DNA from: Phyllostachys edulis
Lineage: Eukaryota > Streptophyta > Magnoliopsida > Poales > Poaceae
Length of the DNA stretch: 64,000 bases
Assembly: GCA_036346405.1 (NCBI GenBank)
Contig: CM070563.1
Span: forward strand, 17,527,022-17,591,021
Direction of reading: 5' to 3'
Shown here: positions 22,625-35,030 of the stretch, in pieces
Layout of the letters: each line of letters begins with the position of its first letter
How positions within the stretch are numbered: position 1 is the first letter of the stretch
Translations under genes and position numbers: made by a program
Notes under the pieces: model-generated
The model's input: the letters and a program-made list of their open reading frames with translations, nothing else
Database searches by the model: none
What the model was told of the DNA's origin: nothing

Positions 22625-24550
22625 CGGTCAAACAGCAACCTGGTGGCATTAAAAGACAGAACCTTACTCGATGCAAGCTGCTGGCAAATAAAAAACCAAT
22701 CCGACAGTCGACTGGATTCAGAGTCCAAAGTCCTAACCGCTAGACCATGGAACCGAAGATTCTTGATTCTTGACTACTCACTCGCTGGCAGACAGATCAA
22801 AGAAACACTCGCATCTAAGTATTTCAGAAGAATTACAAACGGCCGCACAAACCAGATTTTTGGGAGCTCAAGCCGTGCTGCCACAGGACACCTATTTCAC
22901 AAGGGAACAGGCTGCCGCACAGCTCCTAAATCTGCAGATCGACGCCGCATCAATGAAGCCAAGCAAGAAAACAAGCAGTAAAACGACCACTAGTGCTGCA
23001 CCAAACATAAGTATAGGCACAGTAAAAATCGCATCAAAGAAGCAGGACTTGGCGCTGATTTCTGTGTGTAGAGGCCGCTGCCTGAGACTGTCGCTCCCGA
23101 GATTTCTACAAGCCGCACGCACAGAGCAGCACGAGGCAAAATGCACAGATCAAGAACCAGTAAAGCAGCGATTTGGAGGAACGCCGCCGTCAGCTTAGCT
23201 CGCAATTTAGGGGCAGCCAGATGCAATAGGAAATCAGCCAAAGCTATTAAAAAACAATCCGACAGGCTAGCAGTAGAAATTTCGGTCAATAGCAATCTGC
23301 AGGAAATTTGGTAGGAGCAGTACAAGCAAGACAACAAAGCCGAACAGCATCTGCTATTTCCTTCAGGCTTCTACGAAAGAACTGCAAGAAAATAAATCGG
23401 CGATCACTACTGCTGCCGCACGCATGCTCATCTGACGCAGTTCTCCGTGCGCGCCAGCTCCGGCCGCAGCAATCAAAACCGAGCCGGATTTTGCGGGCAG
23501 CTCCACTCAGATCAATCCGACAGCAATAAACTAAAAGCAAAACGGGCACAGGAACCGGTTTATGCGGGACTTCCCTGGGCACTCCCTACAGCCGCCGCAG
23601 GAACTCAGCCGACCAAAGCTCCCTTTTTAAAACCCACATCAGATCATGCAGCTCAAACCCGAGGAATCACTCGCATTAAAGAAAGCAGCACACACACAAG
23701 AGCCGATCTGACAAAAACGCAAGAAGAGACTGCAACCAAACTCAAAGACTCTGTCGCAGCCTTGAAAAACAAATCAAAACCAAGCACCATCTCATATTGA
23801 TCTAGAGGAAGAAAGATACATGATTGATATAAGAGGAATGATTACAAGTATTCAACTCATCCTCTCCCACTCTCAAACCTCAAGAACACTCAGCCATCTT
23901 GAAGAAAAGGAAGGGGACAAGCAGGGAACAACCCTCAACAACTAAAGCCTAAAGCAAAACAAACTCTCTAAAGCCTATTTTGACTAAAGGAAACCCTAAA
24001 ATCCCTTGTGGTGTTCAGTTTGGGCAGCAGCCCCTCCATCCTTTTATAGCCCATGGCTAACGGGTCTCCACCCCGTTACGCCCGCTAAAACCAACGGAGC
24101 CCGCTCCCGCTTGTGCCTTTGCGAATTCTGCCGCTTCTTCGCACCTTCCGGAAGCTTCAGCGCTCCTTGTCTCAAGACGCCGCAACCACCTCGAGTCCAC
24201 GCGTCTTCGACACATCCCGACCGCTTCGACCTCAGCCACTCGCACCTAGTCCGGTCCACCGTGTCTCGCCACGACTCCACCCGATGTCCCGCAATACACG
24301 CATAAGAAACACATCAAATAGCACCGCCGATACATGAAAGCGTAAATACCCACAAACTTACCATGACAAAATCCAAACTTGTCGAATCAAAGAATATGCA
24401 TCCTAATCCCATACGACCAAGTTTGACCAAACCGATCGAGCTTGCAGCACCACGCAACGACATGGTCCAAACCACCCAAACCAAACTCGACTTCCTAAAC
24501 CTATGTCAATTACTCATCACACACACGGACGACCTCCACATGGTCTCTCA
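22625..24550 (-). repeat. Copia LTR 4 (3' LTR of minus element), truncated
   Basis: It ends ggtctctca at 24550 next to atctcccctt, the complement of the purine tract. From 22640 on it matches LTR5 from about 32811. The missing terminal 530 bp or so indicate disruption at the junction with LTR3. Its TATA region near 24040 reads ctataaaagg on the minus strand instead of ctataaatagg. Confidence 0.82.
22712..22754 (-). ncRNA. tRNA-Gln 5' fragment embedded in LTR 4 (not a tRNA gene)
   Basis: The minus strand reads ggttccatggtctagcggtt and continues to tgaatccag. This gives the 5' acceptor strand, D arm, and an anticodon stem-loop with loop ctctgaa and anticodon CTG, as in plant tRNA-Gln. The match stops at the end of the anticodon stem; no T arm or 3' acceptor strand follows. 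It lies in the element's sense orientation. Confidence 0.7.
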
Positions 24551-24560
24551 ATCTCCCCTT
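24551..24560 (-). other. Polypurine tract of minus Copia element
   Basis: atctcccctt on the plus strand is aaggggagat on the minus strand, directly before LTR4 in element orientation. Confidence 0.7.
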
Positions 24561-26250
24561 GATGAGTATATTGACAAACTCCAAAAAAGCATAAAAGTTG
24601 AGTTTGAGTTTGAAGAATCCAACATGGTCCAAAGAAGAAGAGTGAAACTAATGACCATGTCGATGTAAGAACACTAGAGCAACAACTAAAAGAGCAAATT
24701 GTTCTCCAAAGCTCTAAAATGATCCCAACTAACTTTTTCTTCTCTATTCTCCCCCTTTTGGCAATAAACACATCAAGAATGCACAAGAGAGAATAGGACA
24801 TGTTAATGGATGAAAATGACTAAAGTGTGTTTATTTAAGCATTTTGAGCCATGAAAATTATCCATAATGACCAACATGAAATACACCAAGCCATAACTCA
24901 ATAAAACGCTACCTAGATCATGACAACATATATATAAGCCAGCTAGAGCACATAGATGACAATCTGAAATGCAATGCATTTTATGAGTAAGTCAAGTCAT
25001 CAAGGAGCAAAGTCTAGCTAGAGATATCCAAGGATAATGCAGGCCATGTCAATAAGCTAAGCGGAACTAAGAAGCTTAAATTGAGACCAAATAGAGTGCT
25101 ATGCTCAAGAATGAAATATTGGTTAAAGTACTTGATACTTTTTGTAGCTTTAAGCACATTGAACACATATTTTCTTTTGAAATTCATGGTGGTTTCCAAC
25201 CAGATTTTTGTTTTATCATGTGCTAGGTCTCAAGCCTTATGCGACTACTCCAAGCGAGAAGCTTAAGAAGATAGTCTAGGTCACCCAAAACTCCCCTAAG
25301 TTCATGCCAAGTGCAATGGCAAGCCGCCTCATAGGAGAGAATTGGTGAGATCGGTTTTTTCAAGACAAAAGAGATCTTTTGCCTTTTAACAAGTTGTACT
25401 AACTCATGCATCATCAAGAGACTAAAACAAATTTCTTTCTAAGGCTCAATATAGATTCATCACTCTACCCAAATTTATTTGACATGGCATGAATCATAAA
25501 AGGATAGCTCAAGAAAGACTAATCTCGAAAAGCTAACAAGACAAGTTTTAGTTTGTTGAGCAATTTTAATTAACTTATCATGGCAAAAGCTAGGCTACAC
25601 ATATGAAGTCATGATAAATCTAGCAAATAAGCACAAGTCATGGCAAGGTGTAAAGCATTGTAAACATGTCATAGCAGGATAATAATCAAGGCTCAATGTA
25701 GTTATATTACAATGCAGAATGCTAGAAATGCAGAAGATCCAGCTCCCCCTCAACATTAGATGCAACTTTTAGTTCAAGTTGAGTTAAGTCAATATTAAGC
25801 TCCAGAAGCTCCCAAATGAACTCCCCTTGAACCAAAACAATAAATCGAGAAGCTGGCAAAGAAAACATAAAACAGGCAGTCCTTAAAGCATAGATAAGAT
25901 ATAGAGAATACTATGGCTCAGACTGACTCTCATCTACCCCATATGACTCTAGGACTATCAACTGCCCACTTAACACACCTAGGAGCAAACACGCACTGCC
26001 TCACCCGAGGGTGGCCCAACCTCGCTAGAACCTACAAGAAGTGAGTGAGCTCAACCTAGTGAGATAAGTAATGCCTAATAAGCAAGATCCTAGAATCACA
26101 AGATAAGAGCGTAAATCTAAACAACTAGACAAAAGAAGCACTCTAATCTATGCTAGGAGGACTAATCCCAAATGCACCCAAAATGCAATGCAAAAGTAAG
26201 GAGCAAGAGCATAAAAAATATAGTAGAGCAAGAAACCCAAAGCTCCCTCA
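24561..26250 (-). other. Post-pol region of minus Copia element
   Basis: Inverted equivalent of 9056-10738. It has no long coding frame, and a secondary purine run lies near 24755 on the minus strand. Confidence 0.7.
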
Positions 26251-27745
26251 CTACAAATTCCATAAGGACAAACCACCCCAAGCTCTCTCATGCAGAGTCA
26301 AAACCTCGAACTATCCAATGGCTTGGTGAAAATGTCACCAACCGGTGGTCACTTCCACAAACCGAGCACTATATCGCCTCTTCTCTACATGGTCTCTAAG
26401 GAAGTGGAAGCGATATCGATGTGCTTGGTCCGAATGCTTTGACCGGGTTCTTGGCAATGTTAATTGCGTAGTGTTATCACAAAAGAGTGGAACACTGTCG
26501 ATAACTAACCCAAAGTCCCGCAGGGTCGAAGTCATCCAGAGCACTTGGCTACAAAGAATCGGTCAGCAAAGAACGTACTTTCGCCTCTGCGGTGGATCAG
26601 GTAACACCGGACTGCTTCCTCGAAGACCAGGAAACAAGAGAAGTGCCAAGAAATTGGCAGGTGCCGGAAGTGCTCTTCCTATCTATCCTACACCAAATGA
26701 AGTCGCATCCGAGAAGGCTCTCAAGGAAAGACAGATGAGGAAGAGTACCGATACCATAGTCAATGGTAGCTCGCAGTACGAAAGATGCGCTTCATCACCG
26801 GGCGTGAGAAACGCGAGGAGAAGCTCAAAACGAGCGCACAAACACACGTAAAAATGTATGTCCGGTCTCGAGGCAAGGAGGTACAAGAGGGAGCCAATCA
26901 TGTCGCTAAACTCCTTTTGATCAACTGCTCGCCATCCTCATCTGGGTCAAGATAGGTCAGAGAAGCCATGGGAGTCGACATGGGCTTACCATCACTCATG
27001 TCGGTTGCCTCAGAGATCACGAGTGTACTTGCCCCGATGAAGAAAAGTACCTCCCGAGTCTCGCTTGATTTGAAGCCAAGAAAGAATGTCAACTCACCCA
27101 TCATGCTCATCTCAAACTCGGTGCTCATGACATCCGAGAACTGTGAAACCAGAGCATGAGAAGAGCCGCCAAAGATGATGTCATCGACATAGATTTGGAC
27201 GAGCGTAAAGTCACTACCAAGCCTACGGATAAACAAGGTCTTGTCTACTTTACCCATTTCAAACCCATGACTCAACAAGTAGGACTTAAGCCTCTCATAC
27301 CAAGCTCACGGGAGCCTCGCTTAAGTCCATACAACATTGAAAGCTTGAAGACATGGTTAGGTATTTGGGGTTCTCAAACTGAGGTCAGTTTGACGAGACT
27401 TCCTCCTCAATAAGGCCATTGAGGAAGGCACTCTTCACGTCCATCTGGTAAAGCTTGAAACCCTTAGAAGCCGCAAAGGCAAGCGATTCTAATGGCTTCA
27501 AGTCGAGCTACAGGGCAAAGGTCTCCTCAAGTCTAGACCTCAACTCGAAAACCCCGAGCTACTAATCTAGCCTTGTTTTGATGATTACCCCATCCTCACT
27601 CTGCTTGTTCTTGAACACCCACTTGGTTCCAATGATATTGTGGCCTCGTGGGGGCTCAACAAGCGACTGCACCTTGTTTCTCTCAAAGTTCTCTAATTCC
27701 TCATGCATGGCATTGACCCAAGACTCATCGAAAGGGCGTGACAAA
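26251..27745 (-). pseudogene. pol: Copia reverse transcriptase and RNase H, minus element, frame-broken
   Basis: The reverse transcriptase start reads WVNAMHEELENFERNKV and TKWVFKNKQSEDGVI near 27730-27575. The catalytic block KTLFIRRLGSDFTLVQIYVD ends in YVDD at 27191-27180, in a 126-residue open stretch at 27278-26898. RNase H reads DFGLVIDSVPLFCDNTTQLT near 26520-26455, then RFHFLRDHVEK and DIFTKPLD near 26340-26315. This is the best-preserved RNase H of the three copies. Frame breaks remain, so it is treated as a pseudogene. Confidence 0.8.
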
Positions 27746-27989
27746 CATCCTTGGGCTCAAAGGAGGCAACAAAGGCGTAATGGAGACAGAATTGAGAAAA
27801 CTGACTTAGAGCGCAGACACGCCAAAAAGGTCTCCAATAATCTGCTCTCAAGGATGCCTTTTCGGATATGTCTGGGAGGTCCCGATGAGAAGAAGAAGTG
27901 GCCTCTACCTCGTGTGCACGGCGGGGGACAGAGCCACTAGCTCCGGAGAAAACGGAAGGCAGGGCCGATCACCTTGAGGTGCCAGGAAG

Positions 27990-29345
27990 AAGGCATCTCA
28001 AGGGGAGGAAGAGGAGCCGGATCGTAAACAACCATCGCCTCCCTCGTCCTCATCATCCACAAAGATGGTCTCGGACCGCTCTAAAGAACTCGAGATATCT
28101 GGCCTAGTCCCTGACCGCCTCGTCAAAGGTCACCTCAGTGTCTCTACCATTTTGCTAGACTCGCGCCTGCACTTATAAGCCGCCAAGAAGTCGAGTAGCC
28201 TAGAAAGATACCGCCACAGAACGTGACTCGAACTTGTCTAGGTTCCCGGACTTCAAGATAAAGCACTTGCAACCAAACACACGAAAATGAGAGACGCTGG
28301 CTTTCGCGTATCTCGACTCATAAGAAGTGCGTGTAGGAGTGCCCAAGAAAAACTCGATTCAAACATGGCACGCGGTCGCAATGGCCTCAAATTTCAAAAC
28401 TTCCTGTGTAGAGTACTCATCAAGCATCGTCCCGCCATCTCGACTAAGGTACGGTTCTTCCTCTCCACAACGCCATTTTTTGAGAGGACGATGGAGAAGA
28501 GAACGGTGCTCTACACTGCCTCACCGCAGAAACTCTCAAAGTAGGAATTCTTGAACTCCGTACATTGTCATCATGGATCGCTCGTAAGGCACCCGGAGCT
28601 CAACAGACAACCTACTAAAAGACCTCGGAAATGTGTAAATGTCTCGTCCTTCGAGGCTAAGAAAAACACCCAAGAGTACCTCGAGAAGTCATCGACCACA
28701 ACAAGAACATACCACTTCCTCCCTCGACCAAGACTCGAGCCGGTCCAATTGTGTCCATGTGGAGCAAATGTCTCTTGCATCGGTCATAGTAATCGGGACC
28801 GAGGATGAGAAGCGGCAACCATCTTGCCGCGTCTTGCATGGAGTGCAAACAAGATCTTTGACCATCTTGAGTTTCGCGGACTACTTAATGAGATCATGGT
28901 CGCTAACTTTCGGGTCAAATGGTCAAATCCAATATGACCAAGTCTCCTATGCCGAAAGAGAGATCGCGGACTCGTAGCAACTAAACACCGAGAGGATCGC
29001 CAAGACTCAGAGAACTCAAAGACGAAAGATCCTCCCATAACGAGAAATCCCAATAAACCGCATACCCAAGAATCAAGAATTTTGCAATTGTTTTTCTTAA
29101 AGCTCACCTCGAAACCGCTATCGAAGCCGAGAAACCGAAAGCAAATTGTAATGCAGCTTACTAACCAAGGCAACATCCTTAAGTAAAAAGAAGCATTAAT
29201 ACGCACAAGACCTTTGGCGATGACGCGCCAGACGAAGCGCTCGAAGGTGATCGCCTCATCACCGGAGCGGGCTAGGGAAGAGAACCAACGGAGTCTCCTA
29301 TATATGACGAGAACAACCGAGTCTACAAGCCAAACCTTCTCCTTC
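27990..29345 (-). pseudogene. pol: Copia protease and integrase, minus element, frame-broken
   Basis: A 194-residue open stretch at 29368-28784 runs from KVWLVDS (protease start) through RWFSSLARSGDEAITFERF. It continues with GFLVMGGSFVFEFS and FRHRRLGHIGFDHLTRKLA, the pre-integrase block. The integrase core then reads VLVVVDDFSRYSWVFFLASK near 28705-28650. FGCKCFILKSGN-type sequence lies near 28275-28235. The protease-to-pre-integrase join is open here, unlike in the forward units, so this copy shows the intended reading best. Confidence 0.8.
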
Positions 29346-30179
29346 CCTACCCGCGAACTCGAAGTCAAACAGAGAGTAAAGTCTCAAGATCGATAAATCA
29401 ACAATGATTTTGGCACCCAATCTTGAATAACACGCCGAAAGCGATGAAGTAGTCAAGCACGATCGACCTCTATCTACCCTCGCCTCTCAGAACTCAAAGC
29501 GAAGGTCTAAGAGTAGACTCGGTCGTTCTCGGGTCCGATCTTTCTGAAGGCGAGCGAGTCGAGCACACGCAACATGTCAACACGCCATGGTAGCTATCTC
29601 GATGGGGAAAACAAGATCTACCTCGGGACGGCGAAGTCACGATCGAAAGCAAAGATGAGGATCGAAAACCGTAAAACTCGGAAAACCAAGTCCTCGATGT
29701 CGCACAAACCCATCGAAGAAACAAGCCTAGACCTCGTGTTGGTCTTAGGTGCACTCAAGGTCCGGGGCCGACCACGAATGCGCCTAAGAGACTCAACATG
29801 GTCTCTACGCTACGATCTTGGCGCGCTACCAAGCATCGACGATCAGTGTGTCCATCCTTCCGACGAAGGTGCGGTGATACTTCACCTTCGAGAGGTAGAA
29901 GCAATGTGAAATTACCTTCTTGTCGAACTCTCGACATAGCCCGCCGACTTGAAATGGACTTTCTCGGTCCGGGCTCGATCTCGATCACACAGTGCTATGG
30001 GTCCGAGCACGGCAGTGGATGCTTCCTCATGTCCTCAAAGAAGTCATATCCTAGACCCCGATTAAATCTGCAGATCTTAGATTGGTCTAGAATAAGATTG
30101 AGCTTCTTCTTGCTCTCCTACAAATCTCTCGAGAGTGTTCATAAGGTACTAACACTCCCGAAGAGAGAGGTGCAAGAAG

Positions 30180-32226
30180 AGCGGGGAAGAAGAGACAAAG
30201 AGAAGGTAAGGGAGCAAAAGAAGAACCAAGCAGAGAGGGAAGAATGGCTTGTGCACGCACACCGACTCAAGGGACGATCCCATCGCTAGCAGCTTGGTTC
30301 ACGCCGCTAAGCTGCCTCAACCTTACCCCGGGCTTCTCCCTTCTCCACAATCATATTACAAGCACAATGTGGCTTCTCTAGAAGGTCCTTAGTTAGCTTC
30401 ACACATTTCTCATCCAAAGCAATCAAGTCGATTTTAGTTTGTTACACTTAATGCATGGTGAGCTAACAGGTCCTTAGAAGCAAACTTAGCCAACTTCCTT
30501 TCATGATCAATCATATCTTGAAACTGCTTTGGAGACGACTTCAAGTTCAAGAGTTAACTTAGGACAGTTCAAGCATGAATCACTCGGCTCAAGTAAAGAA
30601 GCTTGTAGTTCAAGAATTTTATGATCTGCCTGCTTTAAGTTCATCTTCAAGTTATTGCAATTTTCACAAGACTTCAGCAGATCAAGAAGCATGGCATAAG
30701 ATCCTCTAGCAAAGAATGTCCTTACCTCACATGAGGTGGGAGAAGTAGTCTCATCAAGAATAAGTAGGGTAATAGCCATCCTACTCAACTCTAACTCGAC
30801 CAAGCGCACTAACATTCTCCACCTTAACACTATCAAGTTTGGAGGACACACTATCATGTGAGGTCCTTAACTTCTCCATATCAACCAAAGAAAGCGAGCA
30901 TGTATCACAATCATCACTAGAAGGCGGATGTAAGAGCAATAATCTCTAGTGACATCTATCTATTTCCTTCTCTAACTCAAAGACACCTAGTCTTAGCTTT
31001 AGCATGAAAACCTCCTAGCTTAAGAAAAGCATGATTGAGCTGTTCAGAGGTGGGATCTACCTCGTCCGAAGTCGGAGTACAGCCATTGTCACGAAGTTCG
31101 CCCTCGAGGCCATGAAGCACATGCCGGAGAAGTCGTCGCCGCCATCCTTGGGCTCTTGGTCACCCGTCCCGTCATCGTCGCTCCATCCCTCCACCTCGCC
31201 GAGGTCGAGGTCGCCGGCTGGTGAGGACGCGGTGGAAGAGCTTCTTAGCTTTGCCGGTTGCGGAACTTCTTCTTCTTTGGGCGTCTGAGCTGGAGGCTTC
31301 TTGTTGCGGTTCTTGTCGGTGTAGTCGTTTTGCCCGAACCGCCAGAGTCGTTCTTGCCCTTCTCCGGCTTAGGGGCGGTTGCTCGGATGTGGTTGGGGCC
31401 ACCACACTCGAAGCAAATCACGGGTCCTCCTCTCTTCTCGTCCCTCCTCCTTTGTAAGCGTGGGAGAATCTTGAGCAAGGAGGGCAAGTTGCTCATCCAT
31501 AAGTCGCTCTAACCGATCATCGCTTATGTCACAGAGAGCAAAGAAGGAGAAATTGCAAGAGGACTCGAAGAGAGACCAGAAGTTGAATCGATCGGTGACC
31601 AAGGCCATCGATCAGACTTGACCCACGAGACAACGCTAATCTCGTGAGTCTTGAGGCGTGAGTACGCCCCATCAAGAGTCAAGGTCGAGAGGTCTGTCGT
31701 GTCTTTAATGGTGGTCACTTTCATCTCCCACACGCCAGCAGATCGAGTCTTTGTAAGTATCGACGAGCGTTGTCCGAAGTCGGGGTATGTGAGACCGACC
31801 GCTCGGAGGTTGCTCAAGATCTTGTGAAAACGCGAAGCACTCATCTAGGGACTCACCAAAGAAGCATCTCAAATTTGTTGTATTCTCGTTTGAACGGGTC
31901 CTGCCGAACCGCCTTGATCCGGTGGTGCCCTCATGGTATCGCGCGAGGGTCACCCGAGATATCGTGGGCGACGGCAGTGAGATATGCGGTCAAACTCGCT
32001 ACGACTCAAACCACGGATGATGATGTTCCTTGCCTTTGCATTCGCCTCAACATCAACCATGTTCCCCTGATTGATGTTCTCATCGGCAGAACAAATAATC
32101 GTATCTTGACCTTCCGCCAGATGGCATACCCACAGCCTCGATGTATGTCTCCATTCGGCTCTTCCGAAGGGTAATCGATGCCATCGAAAACGAAGGCGGC
32201 TTGGTCGAGTACTTGTCCATCGCCAT
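30180..32226 (-). pseudogene. gag: Copia gag, minus element, frame-broken
   Basis: The start ATG at 32226 is equivalent to 3070. FHKILSNLRAVGLTYPD lies near 31835-31785, with MKVTTIKDTTDLSTLTLD next to it. DEQLALLAQDSPTLTKEEG is followed by the knuckle CFECGGPNHIRAT near 31415-31377, again without the final cysteine. The CxxC-bearing linker lies at about 30860-30360. The gene has many small frame shifts. Confidence 0.78.
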
Positions 32227-32266
32227 GGCTCTTGAGACCGGTTAAGATCTATTGAAAAGAGCTAAC

Positions 32267-32278
32267 CGCTCGATACCA
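32267..32278 (-). other. Primer binding site, minus element
   Basis: The minus strand reads tggtatcgagcg two bases inside LTR5. It has the same missing base relative to initiator tRNA-Met complementarity as the forward copies. Confidence 0.7.
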
Positions 32279-32876
32279 ATTGTAGGACCGAAAGGCGACT
32301 AGAGGGGGTGAATAGACGCTTTCTTTTTTTTCACCCCAATCAACTCAACACTACTCTCACTCCAATAGCTATAAAAGCTATGAAGATCATCATCTACGCA
32401 CGACGGATGACTGTGTTGAATCCGATCAAACCCGGCACAAAAGACCAAAAACATCTCACAATCGCATACACAAAAGCGAGATGACTTCGATTTATGAGCA
32501 CGACACAAGCAAATAAACAAAGCAATCAATTTCTAAGCAAATCAGAGCTCATACAGAGAACTGAACCATTCCTCACAAAGGCCGAGCCAACCAACAAGCA
32601 GAGAACCAAAGAAAACACACTCAACAATGTAAATCCCAAGGCAAAAACAATTCAACATGTTGAATTACTACTAGCACAAATGCCAGTTGCCTTTGTGACT
32701 ACTTGACCGAGCAAAAACAACCGCCACATATCTCAAGAAAGGCTGGGCACTCACTGCAAATGCCGCCCCAAGCAAAGAGAGGCAAAGAAACTCAATCCAC
32801 AAACAAAGAACTGGTGGCATTAAAAGACGTAACCTTACTCGATGCAAGCTGCAAATAAAAACCAATCCGATAACGA

Positions 32877-32919
32877 CCGGATTCAGAGTCCAAAGTCCTA
32901 ACCGCTAGACCATGGAACC
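32877..32919 (-). ncRNA. tRNA-Gln 5' fragment embedded in LTR 5 (not a tRNA gene)
   Basis: Same 43-nt fragment as at 22712-22754. It differs at the anticodon stem end (tccgg instead of tccag), which weakens the stem. The D arm and anticodon CTG are preserved. No T arm or 3' half follows. Confidence 0.7.
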
Positions 32920-34196
32920 GAAGATTCTTGATTCTTGACTACTCACTCATTGGCAGCATGATCAAAGAAACACTCGCATCTAAGTATTTCAGAAGAATTA
33001 CAAACGGCCGCACAAACCAGATTTTTGGGAGCTCAAGCCGTCTTGCCACAGACACCTATTTCACAAGGGAACAGTCCGCCAAGACACTCCTAAATCAGCA
33101 GATCGACGCCGCATCAATGAAGCCAAGCAAGAAAACAAGCAAGAACGACCACTAGTGCCGCACTAAACATAAGTATAGGCACAATAAAAATCGTGATCAA
33201 AGAAGCGGGACTTGGCGCTGATTTACGTAGTGTAGAGGCCGCCGCTGAGACCTGCCGCTCCCGAGATTTCTACAAGCCAAGACGCCAGAAAGGCGGACGA
33301 GGCAAAATGCAGATCAAGAACCAAGAAAGCGGCGATTTGGAGGAACGCCGCCGTCGGCTTAGCTCGCAATTTAGGGGCAGCCAGATGCAATAGGAAATCA
33401 GCCAAAGCTATTAAAAACAATCCGACAGGCTAGCAATAGAAATTTCGGTCAATAGCAATCTGCGGAAATTTGGTAGGAAGCAGACAAGCAAGACAACAAA
33501 GCCGAACGACATCTGCTATTTCCTTGAGCTTCTCTGAAAGAAGCGCAAGAAAATAAATCGGCGATCACTACTCACCGCCAAGACGCATGCTCATCTCGAC
33601 GAAGCTCTCGTCGGCGCGCATCCTCCGCGAAGAATCAAAACCGAGCGGATTTTATGCGGGCGGCTCCACTCAGATCAATCCGACAAAGAATAAACTAAAA
33701 GCAAACAGCACAGAACGGTTTATCGCGGGACTTCTGGGCACTCCCTCTGACCCCAAGCAGAACTCACCACCAAAGCTCCTTTTAAAACCCACATCGATCA
33801 TGCAGCTCAAACCCGAGGAATCACTCGCATTAAAGAAAGCAAAGACACACACAAGAGCCGATCGACAAAAACGCAAGAAGAGATCGCAACCAAACTCAAA
33901 GACTCGCTGCATGACCTTGAAAAACAAATCAAAACCAAGCACCATCTCATATTGATCTAGAGGAAGAAAGATACATGATTGATATAAGAGGAATGATTAC
34001 AAGTATTCAACTCATCCTCTCCCACTCTCAAACCTCAAGAACACTCAGCCATCTTGAAGAAAAGGAAGGGGACAAGCAGGGAACAACCCTCAACAACTAA
34101 AGCCTAAAGCAAAACAAACTCTCTAAAGCCTATTTTGACTAAAGGAAACCCTAAAATCCCTTGTGGTGTTCAGTTTGGGCAGCAGCCCCTCCATCC

Positions 34197-34204
34197 TATT
34201 TATA
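34197..34204 (-). promoter_or_regulatory. TATA box of Copia LTR 5
   Basis: tataaata on the minus strand, in the same conserved block as the forward LTRs; it would drive leftward transcription of the minus element. Confidence 0.65.
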
Positions 34205-34677
34205 GCCCATGGCTAACGGGTCTCCACCCCGTTACGCCCGTTAAATCCAACGGAGCCCGCTCCCGCTTGTGCAGCCTTGCGAAATTCCCGTTTCGCCCCT
34301 TCTGCACCTTCCGGGAAGCTTCCGCGCTCCTTGTCTCGCACGCCTCGCAACCACCTCGAGTCCACATCGTCTTCGACACATCCCGACCGTTCTGACCTCA
34401 GCGCCACCTGCACCTAGTCCGGTCCACCGTGTCTCGCCACGACTCCACCCGATGTCCTGCAGTCACACAGACAAGAAACACATCAAATAGCACCGCTCGA
34501 TACATGAAAGCGTAAATACCCACAAACTTACCATGACAAAATCCAAACTTGTCGAATCAAAGATTATGCATCCTAATCCCATACGACCAAGTTTGACCAA
34601 ACCGAGCGAGCCTCAAGCACCACGAACGACATGGTCCAAACCACCCAAACCAAACTCGACTTCCTAAACCTATGTCA

Positions 34678-35030
34678 GAATTTTATATGCTCTGAAATTA
34701 TCTCAAAAATTAAGGGTACACAATCAAGTATACTGTATTGGAAACCAAAATTCAAAATTTTAGAGACAATTTCAGAACATATAAAAATTTTAAAAAATTA
34801 CAAAAATAATTACACTATGTAAGGAGCGTTCACAAAAAATTTCATAATTTTTAGACCTCATTTTGTATATTTACAAATTCTACAAATAGTATACTTAAAT
34901 GAATTTTAGAGACAAAATTCATAATGGATAAAATTATGAAAAAATTACACAAGTAAGAACACTCTATCGGGATGCTCCAAAAAAACGTTTGTGATTTTTT
35001 GAGTTTATTTGCTATATTTAAAAATTCATA
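34678..35030. other. AT-rich intergenic DNA
   Basis: There are A/T runs and scattered short near-repeats such as aaaaattcata. No gene or recognisable element end is visible apart from the abrupt Copia border at 34677. Confidence 0.6.

Larger units (their letters stand above)
22625..34677 (-). mobile_element. Opposite-orientation Copia element, second LTR subtype
   Basis: Reading the minus strand from right to left gives LTR5 (34677-32281), primer site, gag, protease, integrase, reverse transcriptase with YVDD, RNase H, post-pol, purine tract and LTR4 (24550-22625). Internal sequence is clearly the same family as the forward array. The LTRs share the upstream and leader parts with the forward LTRs, and also the last 35 bp or so, but differ through most of the U5 side. 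LTR4 lacks the part matching about 32281-32810, where the forward array abuts it. Confidence 0.88.
32281..34677 (-). repeat. Copia LTR 5 (5' LTR of minus element)
   Basis: The minus strand ends cggtcctaca at 32281 and starts tgacatagg at 34677, where unrelated AT-rich DNA begins. If the LTR truly starts tgagagacc, about 43 bp are lost here. It shares its upstream part and TATA block with the forward LTRs, but most of the U5 side (about 32320-33950) is different and contains the tRNA-Gln fragment. Confidence 0.83.

Noticed and set aside
22712..22754. Functional tRNA-Gln gene
   Set aside because: Only the 5' 43 nt are present. The variable loop, T arm, B-box and 3' acceptor strand are absent in both copies.
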